NCBI GenBank assembly: GCA_028280455.1
Contig: JANQLT010000152.1
Coordinates: forward strand, 25,371 to 89,370
Length of the DNA: 64,000 bases
Reading direction: 5' to 3'
DNA from: Kiloniellales bacterium
GTDB taxonomy: Bacteria; Pseudomonadota; Alphaproteobacteria; Kiloniellales; JAKSDN01
The notes under the pieces were generated by a model. It was not told where the DNA came from. It made no database searches and saw only the letters and a list, made by a program, of their open reading frames with translations. This document shows, piece by piece, positions 41,915 to 49,577 of this stretch. Within the stretch, counting starts at the first letter, position 1, and every line of letters starts with the position of its first letter. Position numbers and translations under genes: made by a program.

Positions 41915-43105
41915 ATGGACAGGATTCTCGTGCTGAACGCCGGCTCCTCGAGCATCAAGTTCTCGCTGTTCCGGGGCGCCGAGGGCGAGCCCGCGCTCGA
42001 CTGCAAGGGCCAGATCGAGGGGATCGGGCTGAAGCCGCGCTTCAGCGCCCGCGACGCCGAAGGGCGCCGGCTGGCGGAACGGGAGCTCGCGGCGGAGGAT
42101 CAGACCGACCACCGGGCCGCCTTCGAGATCCTGGCCGACTGGCTCGACGCTCACCTCCAGGGCGCGCCGCTGAGGGGCGTCGGCCACCGCGTGGTGCATG
42201 GCGGGCCCGACTTCGCGGCGCCGGTGGCGGTCGACCCGGCGCTGCTCGCGCGGCTCGAGGCGCTGGTGCCGCTGGCGCCGCTGCACCAGCCGCACAACCT
42301 GGCCGGCATCCGCGCGGTGCAGGCCCGGCACCCGGCCCTGCCCCAGGTCGCCTGCTTCGACACCGCCTTCCACCGCAGCCACCCGGAGCTGGCCGACCGC
42401 TTCGCCCTGCCCGACTGGCTCTACCGCGAAGGCGTCCGGCGCTACGGCTTCCACGGGCTGTCCTACGAGTCGATCGCCGCCGCCTTGCCCGAAGAGATCG
42501 CCGGGGGCCGGGTGGTCGTCGCCCACCTCGGCAACGGCGCCTCCATGTGCGCGCTCGAGGCGGGCCGGAGCGTCGACAGCTCGATGGCCTTCACCGCCCT
42601 CGACGGCATCCCCATGGGCACCCGGCCGGGCGCCCTGGACCCCGGCGTGCTGCTCTATCTGATCGGCGAAAAAGGATACGATTACAAAGACCTGGAGCGG
42701 CTTCTTTACAAGGAGTCCGGGCTGCTCGGGGTCTCCGGCCTGAGCAGCGACCTGCGCGACCTGGAGGCCGGCGACGCGCCTGACGAGGCCCGGCTGGCCA
42801 TCGAGCTCTTCGTCTACCGGATCGGCCGCGAGCTGGGCGCCCTGGCGGCCGTGCTCGGCGGCCTCGACGCCTTGGTCTTCACCGCCGGCATCGGCGAGAA
42901 CGCGAAGGACATCCGCGCCCGGGTCTGCCGGGGCGCGGCCTGGCTCGGCATCGCCCTCGACGAAGAGGTCAACGCGGCGGGCGGCCCGCGCATCAGCCGG
43001 CCGGACTCGCCGGCCTCGGCCTGGGTGATCCCGACCGAGGAGGAGAAGACCATCGCCAAGCACACGGCCGCTGTGCTCTCCGAGGCAGGCGCCGGCGCGG
43101 CGTGA
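41915..43105 (+). CDS. ackA: Acetate kinase
   Basis: 396 residues. ASKHA-fold motifs: LVLNAGSSSIKFSLF, GVGHRVVHGGPDF, FHGLSYESIAAALPE, VVAHLGNGASMCALEAG and GTRPGALDPGVLLYLI; late FTAGIGENAKDIRARVC. It interconverts acetate + ATP and acetyl phosphate + ADP. A phosphotransacetylase is not next to it, so the partner (pta or phosphoketolase) is presumably elsewhere. Divergent from the methyltransferase and convergent with the MFS gene eight bases away. Confidence 0.95.
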   Translation: MDRILVLNAGSSSIKFSLFRGAEGEPALDCKGQIEGIGLKPRFSARDAEGRRLAERELAAEDQTDHRAAFEILADWLDAHLQGAPLRGVGHRVVHGGPDFAAPVAVDPALLARLEALVPLAPLHQPHNLAGIRAVQARHPALPQVACFDTAFHRSHPELADRFALPDWLYREGVRRYGFHGLSYESIAAALPEEIAGGRVVVAHLGNGASMCALEAGRSVDSSMAFTALDGIPMGTRPGALDPGVLLYLIGEKGYDYKDLERLLYKESGLLGVSGLSSDLRDLEAGDAPDEARLAIELFVYRIGRELGALAAVLGGLDALVFTAGIGENAKDIRARVCRGAAWLGIALDEEVNAAGGPRISRPDSPASAWVIPTEEEKTIAKHTAAVLSEAGAGAA

Positions 43106-43112
43106 GGTGCCG

Positions 43113-44318
43113 TCAGGCCCGGCAGCGGGTCGGCTCCAGCGGCCGGAAGCTGGCGGCGCCGTACAAGAGCGCCAGCAGGTAGAAGGCGCCGACCACCAGG
43201 AAGAACCCGGCGGCGCCGATGGACTCCAGCGCCTGGCCGGTGAGGAGGGGCGCGACGATGGCGGCGAGCGCGTAGACGGCGGCGAAGGCGGTGGTCGCGG
43301 CGCTCAGGGCCTCGCCGCGATAGCGGTCGCCGATCAGGGCCAGCCCGGCGGTGTAGAGGCCGTAGTTCGAGCCGCCCCAGACGAACATCGCGCCGGCCGC
43401 CAGCCAGAAGCCGAGCTGATGGCCGAGCACCAGGGCGCCGGCGCAGCCGAGCGACAGCAGGCAGCAGCCGAGCACCGTGCGGCGCCGGCCGAAGCGGTCG
43501 AGGCTCACCCCGACCAGCGGCTGGCCGAGCAGCAGGCCGACGTGGAAGACCGCCACGAAGAGCGCGCCGGCTTCGATGGAGAAGGCCTGCGCCTGGGCGA
43601 TGACCGGCAGCAGGCCGAGCACGATGGCGTCGATGGCCGAGGCGCCGAACAGCAGGGCGAAGACGAAGGGGAAGGCCCTGACCGTCGGCCACAGGCGCCC
43701 GGCGCTGGCCGGCGCGACGCAGCGGTCGAGCGGCCGCCGGGCCCGCGCGAGCGGCAGCAAGGCCAGTGCGACCACCGCCGCGCAGCCGAGCAGCAGCGGG
43801 CCCGGCGAGTCCGGCAGGGCCGCGACGATGCTCGGCCCGATGACGTAGCCCAGGGCCCCGCCCGCCGCGTAGATGCCGATGACCCGGCCGCGGCGGCCCG
43901 GCGAGACGAAGGTGTTGAGGCCGGTCTCGGCGACGATGAAGAGCATGTTGGCGGCGCAGCCCAAGACAAGGCGCAGGGCGAAGATCGAGGCGAAGTCGCG
44001 GACGACGGAGAGCGCCGCCAGGGACACGGCGATCAGGACGATGCCGCAAAGCGCTGTCGTTCCGCTGCCGAAACGGCGGGCGAAGGGCGGCACCAGCAGG
44101 ACGCCGAGCAGGAATCCGAGCCCGGTGGCCGCCGCGCTGACGCCGTTCCAGAAGCTCGGCACGATGCCGGCCAGGAGAATGCTCAGCAGCGGATAGGTGC
44201 AGCCCTTGGCCAGGCCCTGGATCATCACCCCGGTGATCAAGGCCGGGATCACGCCCTGCCCGCTCTTCGCGGTCGGGGGCACCGCCGTCGCCCGCCCTGC
44301 CATCGAGTCCTCTGCCAT
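43113..44318 (-). CDS. MFS transporter
   Basis: 401 residues, about twelve helices. The ATG at 44318 has GGAGGG five bases upstream; the TTG at 44330 overlaps that ribosome site and is rejected. Helix 1 is VIPALITGVMIQGLAKGCTY; a conserved MFS loop reads DRFGRRRTVLGCCLL between the halves, and GRRGRVIGIYAAGG earlier. Resembles the YcaD-like branch of MFS. Divergent from a LysR regulator whose probable operator lies between them. Confidence 0.85.
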   Translation of the reverse strand: MAEDSMAGRATAVPPTAKSGQGVIPALITGVMIQGLAKGCTYPLLSILLAGIVPSFWNGVSAAATGLGFLLGVLLVPPFARRFGSGTTALCGIVLIAVSLAALSVVRDFASIFALRLVLGCAANMLFIVAETGLNTFVSPGRRGRVIGIYAAGGALGYVIGPSIVAALPDSPGPLLLGCAAVVALALLPLARARRPLDRCVAPASAGRLWPTVRAFPFVFALLFGASAIDAIVLGLLPVIAQAQAFSIEAGALFVAVFHVGLLLGQPLVGVSLDRFGRRRTVLGCCLLSLGCAGALVLGHQLGFWLAAGAMFVWGGSNYGLYTAGLALIGDRYRGEALSAATTAFAAVYALAAIVAPLLTGQALESIGAAGFFLVVGAFYLLALLYGAASFRPLEPTRCRA

Positions 44319-44381
44319 CGATCCCTCCAAGGTCCCCGGGGGTTCGGGAGCCGCATCGTCGATGGCATCGATATGCGAGAA

Positions 44382-44416
44382 TTGAGATCGGTCTCAAACG
44401 ATCAGAACTGTCTCAA
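44382..44416. promoter_or_regulatory. LysR-type operator between MFS and LysR genes
   Basis: Perfect dyad TTGAGA-TCGG-TCTCAA (44382-44397), containing T-N11-A, and a further TCTCAA half-site at 44411, nineteen bases on. This is the layout of a recognition site plus an activation half-site for a LysR protein. Confidence 0.65.
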
Positions 44417-44442
44417 GCGATAGTTCATGTTATGCTCAAGCC

Positions 44443-45339
44443 ATGCGGGCCCTGCCGAACCTAAACGCCATCCGCGCCTTCGAGGCCGCCGCGCGCCACG
44501 GCAGCTTCGCCCGGGCGGCCGACGAGCTGGGGGTCAGCCACGCCGCCGTCAGCCGCCACGTCCGCAACCTGGAGGCGGAACTCGGGGTGGCGCTGTTCCA
44601 GCGCCATGCCCGCCACGTGGTCCTGACCGGCGAAGGCAGCTTCTTCGCGCGCACCGCCGCCGACTCCCTCGCCGCCCTGGAGGTCGGCTCCGGGCGGCTG
44701 CGGCGCGGCGGCAGCCGCAGCACGGTCGTGCTCGACGTCGAGACCGACGTCGGCACGCGCTGGCTGATGCCGCGCCTGTCGGCGGCCGGGCTGGAGGGGC
44801 TCGGCGTCAACCTCGACCTGCGCATCCGGCCCGATCCGCCGCGCAGCGTGCTCGGCGACGTCGACCTGGCCATCACCTGGGGCCCGGTGTCCTGCATCGG
44901 CTTCAAGACGGCGCCGCTGATGGACTGCGAGACCTTCCCGGCCGCCGCGCCGTCTCTGCTGGAACAAGGTCCCGAGCCGGGCGACCCTGCGCTCTACAGC
45001 AGCCACCGCCTGATCCACGAGCGCGGGCTCTACTGGTGGCGCCGCTACTTCGAGGCCATGGCGCTCGACTTCGACGCGGCGGCCGGCCACCTCTATTTCA
45101 ACCGCTCGCACCTCTGCGCGGACGCGGCCGTCCGGGGCCTCGGCCTGGTGATCGGCGACGTGATCCTGTTCGGCGACCACCTCGCCTCGGGCGCCCTGCT
45201 CCGCCTGCCGGGCGCCCGCTTGTCGAGCCGCGACGGCTACTACCTGCTGACCCCGGACACCAGGACGCTGTCCGGCCCGGTCCGCCAGGTCCGCGATTGG
45301 CTCGTGGAGCAGGCCCGGGAGACCGTCGGCGACGCTTGA
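44443..45339 (+). CDS. LysR-family transcriptional regulator (GcvA-like)
   Basis: 298 residues. N-terminal winged HTH: LNAIRAFEAAARHGSFARAA, ELGVSHAAVSRHVRNLEAE, then LFQRHARHVVLTGEG. The effector domain begins near residue 90 (TVVLDVETDVGTRWLMPRL) and has the GcvA/AmpR-like DLRIRPDPPRSVL segment. Likely regulates the divergent MFS gene and itself. Effector unknown. Confidence 0.92.
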   Translation: MRALPNLNAIRAFEAAARHGSFARAADELGVSHAAVSRHVRNLEAELGVALFQRHARHVVLTGEGSFFARTAADSLAALEVGSGRLRRGGSRSTVVLDVETDVGTRWLMPRLSAAGLEGLGVNLDLRIRPDPPRSVLGDVDLAITWGPVSCIGFKTAPLMDCETFPAAAPSLLEQGPEPGDPALYSSHRLIHERGLYWWRRYFEAMALDFDAAAGHLYFNRSHLCADAAVRGLGLVIGDVILFGDHLASGALLRLPGARLSSRDGYYLLTPDTRTLSGPVRQVRDWLVEQARETVGDA

Positions 45340-45429
45340 GGCGCGCCGGCGGGCCACCTTCGGCAACGCAGATGCCCGCCGAAGAGATCTGTGGTCTCAT
45401 CCAAAGCGATCACGGCAAGGGGGAAAGCC

Positions 45430-45855
45430 ATGTCCGGTGAGAACGACCTGCAGGTCGCCTCGGCGGCCTTCTACGCGGCCTTGAACAGCATGCTGAATGG
45501 CGATGCCGGGCCGCTGTCAGACGTCTGGTCGCACGGCGACGCGGTGAGCTCGATGCACCCGGTCGGCGGCTGCGAGATCGGCTGGGCGACGGTCAGCGAG
45601 ACCTGGGCGAAGGTCGCCCAGGTCTGCACGGACGGCGACGTCGCTTTGGAAGATCAGTTCCTGCAGGTGAGCGGCGACACGGCCTACGAGCTGGGCGTCG
45701 AGCGCGGCAGCTTCACGCTGGCCGGTCAGCCGGTGGCCGTCGACGGCCGGGTAACCAACATCTATCGCCGGGAAGCCGGCGCCTGGAAGATGGTCCACCA
45801 CCACGCCGACCTCTCGCCGGCCATGGTCGCGGCGCTGCAGAAGCTCTCGGGATGA
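45430..45855 (+). CDS. NTF2-like (SnoaL/DUF4440) protein
   Basis: 141 residues from ATG 45430, with GGGGGA seven bases upstream. NTF2-like cone fold: VASAAFYAALNSMLNGDAGP, VWSHGDAVSSMHPVGG, AYELGVERGSFTLAG and the ending TNIYRREAGAWKMVHHHADL. Such proteins bind or isomerise small ligands, or act as calcium/calmodulin-kinase-association-like domains. No specific substrate. Follows the LysR gene by about 90 bp on the same strand. Confidence 0.85.
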   Translation: MSGENDLQVASAAFYAALNSMLNGDAGPLSDVWSHGDAVSSMHPVGGCEIGWATVSETWAKVAQVCTDGDVALEDQFLQVSGDTAYELGVERGSFTLAGQPVAVDGRVTNIYRREAGAWKMVHHHADLSPAMVAALQKLSG

Positions 45856-45925
45856 AAACGGGGCCGAAGCCGGCTCAGCGGGGTGCAGCGGGCACCAAGA
45901 CTGTCTGACCGCAACCGAGCGGTCT

Positions 45926-46663
45926 TCAGGCGCCGAGTGCCTTTCCGGAGCGGACCCACCCCGATCCCGAAGTCCGCCTTCGCGTGAAGAACCCGAGGGC
46001 CGCGACGCCGAAGGCCAGAAGAAACAAGGAGGCCGGCTCCGGCACGGTCACGGTGTTGACTGTCACCCTGAAGCGGAGGTCGCGCCCTGCGTCGAGAAAC
46101 GCCCCAGACCCAACGCCATTGGTTCCATAAATCAAATTGCCGCCGGCATAAGTACTGTTGGCGGTCGTGGGGACACCGAATTGCCAACTGGTGTTGCGAC
46201 CGGTGGCGGTGTGAAGCAGGAATCCGTAGATGCCGCCCGCGTTCATGAAGATATTGAAAGCCGAGAAGTCGAAGTGGGTGGTGTAGGAGACGGGGGCGCC
46301 GGGAATCGATGCATAGGGAATGGTCACCTGGGCAAGGGAGGCTCCGGCTATGGTCGTGCCGCCGCCGCTTGGCGTTGCCGCAAAGAAGTCCATCACCAAG
46401 GGATTGAGCTCCGGCGCGACCGACGAGTGGACCACGGTGACCCTGTCGAGCGTGCCGCCGACGGCCGCTGTGAAGGTCTGTCCGGCAGTGGAATTCAAGA
46501 ACCCGGCCGAGGGGGCGACGAAGCCGATGCCGCGCGAGCCCGATGTCGAGGCAAAGAGATTGTCAGCCGTGATCACGGTGGCGCGCGCCTCTGTCGAGAG
46601 GCCACCCGAGACCGCGAGCGCCGTCAGAAGACCCGCGAAAGCGATGGTCAACCGCTTGGTCAT
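45926..46663 (-). CDS. PEP-CTERM exported protein
   Basis: 245 residues. A signal peptide ends near residue 29 (STEARA). The C-terminal sorting signal is canonical: VPEPASLFLLAFGVAALGFF then RRR, but 15 extra residues (TSGSGWVRSGKALGA) follow the basic cluster, longer than usual. The body is beta-rich and Ser/Thr/Gly-rich. An exosortase (EpsH/XrtA family) must exist elsewhere for processing. Unlike the 31.7-kb protein it has the standard PEP motif. Confidence 0.88.
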   Translation of the reverse strand: MTKRLTIAFAGLLTALAVSGGLSTEARATVITADNLFASTSGSRGIGFVAPSAGFLNSTAGQTFTAAVGGTLDRVTVVHSSVAPELNPLVMDFFAATPSGGGTTIAGASLAQVTIPYASIPGAPVSYTTHFDFSAFNIFMNAGGIYGFLLHTATGRNTSWQFGVPTTANSTYAGGNLIYGTNGVGSGAFLDAGRDLRFRVTVNTVTVPEPASLFLLAFGVAALGFFTRRRTSGSGWVRSGKALGA

Positions 46664-46952
46664 GTCACATCCCCGCAGCTTGTCGCTGTCGATTCCCCCG
46701 GACGCGCAAATCTCATCATTTGCGAAATACGCATCATTTCATCACATTACACATAAAGGATAGCACAAATGCTCAGATTCCCCTCCAAGTCACTCTAGAT
46801 CTCCAAGGAGATGGTCTCGCCCAGTCTCCGCCATGTCTGGGTTGCCGTCTTGTCGGAGCCTCCGGCAGACCGTGACGGCAACCCGCTCGCCGGTTTTGCG
46901 CTCGCGCCTCGCCGGTCGTGGTTACGGCGCTGGAAAGGCTGCCGAAAAGAGA
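46664..46952. other. Intergenic region with hairpins
   Basis: Upstream of the second PEP-CTERM gene. A small hairpin (CGCAAAT / ATTTGCG around 46707-46726) is in its leader. A larger cruciform has 11-bp arms (GGGTTGCCGTC at 46839-46849, complement at 46874-46884) with an inner CGGAG/CTCCG stem. A possible ORF from 46811 has a ribosome site but an Arg-rich product unlike a gene. Confidence 0.55.
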
Positions 46953-46974
46953 GCGGGGCCGAAATCGGCCCCGC
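46953..46974 (-). terminator. Intrinsic terminator of the aminotransferase operon
   Basis: A 10-bp stem GCGGGGCCGA (46953-46962) with TCGGCCCCGC (46965-46974), and on the minus strand TCTCTTTTC directly after it. It lies 27 bp after the aminotransferase stop. Confidence 0.85.
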
Positions 46975-47001
46975 CCCCCGTAAGCGTCCGTGCGCGCCGG
47001 C

Positions 47002-48324
47002 TCAGTGCGTCGAGAGCACCTGGCGGAGCTTGGTGAAGAGCTCGTCGATGTGGCCCTCCTCGGCGACTAGGGGCGGCGAGACCAGGGCGCAGTCGCCGGT
47101 CATCTTGGTCATCACGCCGGCGTCGTAGAACTCCTGGATCACCCGGGCGCCGCGCTGACCGGGCGTTCCGTTGAGGGTCGCCAGGTCCATGGCGCCGATC
47201 ATGCCGTAGCCGCGGATGTTCTCGATGACCGGGACGTCCTTCATCGAGAACAGCGCGTCGAGGAAGGTCGGGGTCATCTGCGCCGCCCGCTCGACGAGCT
47301 GGTCCTGGGCGAAGATGTCGCGGGTCGCCAGCGCCGCGGCCGAGGCCACGGGGCAGCCCGAGTAGGTGTAGCCGTGGAACAGCTCGACGGCGTTCTCCGG
47401 CGCGGCCTCGGTGACCGTCTCGTAGACCTTGTCGCTGACCGCGACCGCGCCCATCGGCACCACGCCGTTGGTCAGGGCCTTGGCCATGGTCATGATGTCC
47501 GGCACCACGCCGAAGGCATCGGCGCCGAAGGGCTTGCCGGTGCGCCCGAAGCCGCAGATCACCTCGTCGAAGATCAGCAGGATGTGGTGCTCGTCGCAGA
47601 TCTCCCGCAGGCGCTGCAGGTAGCCCTTGGGCGGCACCAGGCAGCCGATCGAGCCGGCGATCGGCTCGACGATGACCGCGGCGATGTTCTCGCCGCCGTG
47701 GAGCTGGCAGAAGCGGGCCAGGTCCTCGGCCAGCTCGGCGCCGGTCTCGGGCTCGCCGCGGACGTATTCGTGCTCCGGCAGCTTGGTGTGGCGCATGTGC
47801 GCGACGCCCGGCAGGCCGACGCCGTAGGCCTTGCGGTTGTTGAGGATGCCGGCGACCGAGATGCCGCCGAAGTTGACGCCGTGGTAGGCGCCCTCGCGGC
47901 CGATCAGCCGCTGGCGCTGCCCCTCGCCGCGGCAGCGGTGGTAGGCCAGCGCGATCTTCAGCGCCGTGTCCACCGATTCCGAGCCGGAGTTGGTGTAGAA
48001 GAGGTAGTTGAGGTCGCCGGGCAGCTCCGAGGCCAGGCGGCGCGACAGCTCGAAGGACATCGGGTGGCCGTGCTGGAAGGGCGGCGCGTAGTCGATCTCG
48101 TTCAGGGTCCGGCCGACGGCCTCGGCGATCTCCGGCCGGCCGTGGCCGGCGGCGACGCAGAACAGGCCGGCCGAGCCGTCGAGCACCGTCTCCCCGCGAT
48201 CGGTCGTGTAGTACATGCCCTTGGCGCCGGTGATGATCCGCGGCTTGGCCTTGAAGGCCCGGTTGGCCGTGAAGGGCATCCAATGCTGCTCGAGCGAGTT
48301 CGAGGTCAGGGGAACGACGTTCAT
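47002..48324 (-). CDS. Class III omega-aminotransferase (beta-alanine--pyruvate type)
   Basis: 440 residues. The N-terminus SLEQHWMPFTANRAFKAKPR is close to omega-amino acid:pyruvate aminotransferases. PLP features: NYLFYTNSGSESVDTALKIA, GREGAYHGVNFGG, ILLIFDEVICGFGRTG and the Schiff-base Lys in MTMAKALTNGVVPMGAV. It probably moves the amino group of beta-alanine or a similar omega-amine to pyruvate, giving alanine, which the upstream alanine dehydrogenase could recycle. Last gene of a three-gene unit. Confidence 0.9.
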   Translation of the reverse strand: MNVVPLTSNSLEQHWMPFTANRAFKAKPRIITGAKGMYYTTDRGETVLDGSAGLFCVAAGHGRPEIAEAVGRTLNEIDYAPPFQHGHPMSFELSRRLASELPGDLNYLFYTNSGSESVDTALKIALAYHRCRGEGQRQRLIGREGAYHGVNFGGISVAGILNNRKAYGVGLPGVAHMRHTKLPEHEYVRGEPETGAELAEDLARFCQLHGGENIAAVIVEPIAGSIGCLVPPKGYLQRLREICDEHHILLIFDEVICGFGRTGKPFGADAFGVVPDIMTMAKALTNGVVPMGAVAVSDKVYETVTEAAPENAVELFHGYTYSGCPVASAAALATRDIFAQDQLVERAAQMTPTFLDALFSMKDVPVIENIRGYGMIGAMDLATLNGTPGQRGARVIQEFYDAGVMTKMTGDCALVSPPLVAEEGHIDELFTKLRQVLSTH

Positions 48325-48415
48325 GATGCTGTCCAGTCCATCTCTCTGGGCCTCACGGCCCGCCCCGGCAAAGGGTGCCGGACCCGTTCCTGCTCCTTAG
48401 CTAATCCATGCGGCA

Positions 48416-49540
48416 TCAATAAGATATGCCGAGAACTTCCTCCGCAGGATGATAATCTAGGCCGTGCGCTTCGGCGACCGGCTTGCAGGTGATCTTGCCG
48501 TCGGCGACGTTCAGGCCGGCGCGCAGATGCGGGTTCTCGGCCAGCGCCCGGCGGTAGCCCTTGTTGGCCAGGGCCATGGTGAAGGGTAGGGTCGCGTTGT
48601 TGAGCGCGAAGGTCGAGGTCCGCGCCACCGCCCCCGGCATGTTGGTCACGCAGTAGTGCACCACGCCGTCGACCTCGTAGGTCGGCTCGGCGTGGTTGGT
48701 CGGCTGCGAAGTCTCCGAGCAGCCGCCCTGGTCGATGGCGATGTCGACGAAGACCGAGCCGGGCCGCATCTGCCGAACCATCTCGGCGGTGACCAGCTTG
48801 GGCGCCGCCGCGCCGGGCACCAGGACCGCGCCGATCACCAGGTCGGCGCCGACCACGTGGCGCTCGATGGCGTCGACCGTCGAGTAGATGGTGTTGAGCA
48901 TCGGCCCGAACTGCAGGTCGAGGGCGTAGAGCCGCTCCAGCGAGAGGTCGATGACCGTGACGTGGGCCTCCATGCCCATGGCCATGCGCGCCGCGTTGGT
49001 GCCGGAGACGCCGCCACCGATGATCACCACCTTGGCCGCCGCCACGCCCGGCACGCCGCCGAGCAGCATGCCGGAGCCGCCCTGCTCCTTCTCCAGGCAG
49101 TGGGCGCCGACCTGCACCGACATGCGCCCGGCCACCTCGCTCATGGGCGACAGCAGGGGCAGGCCGCCGCGGGCGCTGGTCACGGTCTCGTAGGCGACCG
49201 CGATGCAGCCGGAGTTCATCAGGCCCAGGGTCTGCGGCTCGTCGGGCGCCAGGTGCAGGTAGGTGAAGAGGAGCTGGCCCTGGCGGAGCTGCGCGTACTC
49301 CTCGGGCAGCGGCTCCTTGACCTTCACCACCATCTCCGCCTCGGCGAAGATCTCGGCGGCGCTGCCGCGGATCTCGGCGCCGACCGCCTGGTAGTCCGCG
49401 TCGCTGCAGCCGATGCCGGCGCCCGCGTCGGTCTCGACGATGACCTTGTGGCCATGGTGCGTCAGCTCGCGCACCGAGGCCGGCACCAGGCCGACCCGGT
49501 ATTCGTGCGTCTTGATCTCCTTGGGTATGCCGACCAGCAT
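48416..49540 (-). CDS. ald: Alanine dehydrogenase
   Basis: 374 residues, standard length. Start [20 protein letters not shown], pyruvate-binding Lys/His ([21 protein letters not shown]), NAD-binding [19 protein letters not shown] and the conserved [18 protein letters not shown]. It interconverts L-alanine and pyruvate + ammonia with NAD. Upstream of the omega-aminotransferase gene and 37 bp after the GcvT-family gene, so it probably regenerates pyruvate. Confidence 0.95.
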   Translation of the reverse strand: MLVGIPKEIKTHEYRVGLVPASVRELTHHGHKVIVETDAGAGIGCSDADYQAVGAEIRGSAAEIFAEAEMVVKVKEPLPEEYAQLRQGQLLFTYLHLAPDEPQTLGLMNSGCIAVAYETVTSARGGLPLLSPMSEVAGRMSVQVGAHCLEKEQGGSGMLLGGVPGVAAAKVVIIGGGVSGTNAARMAMGMEAHVTVIDLSLERLYALDLQFGPMLNTIYSTVDAIERHVVGADLVIGAVLVPGAAAPKLVTAEMVRQMRPGSVFVDIAIDQGGCSETSQPTNHAEPTYEVDGVVHYCVTNMPGAVARTSTFALNNATLPFTMALANKGYRRALAENPHLRAGLNVADGKITCKPVAEAHGLDYHPAEEVLGISY

Positions 49541-49577
49541 TCCTCAGCCCCGCTTGGTTGCGGCCCTTTGCCGGGCC

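Noticed and set aside
46811..47128. Possible small gene after an AGGAG motif.
   Set aside because: Runs into the terminator and the opposite aminotransferase gene; Arg-rich product, and the AGGAG is half of an ATCTCC-AA-GGAGAT dyad.
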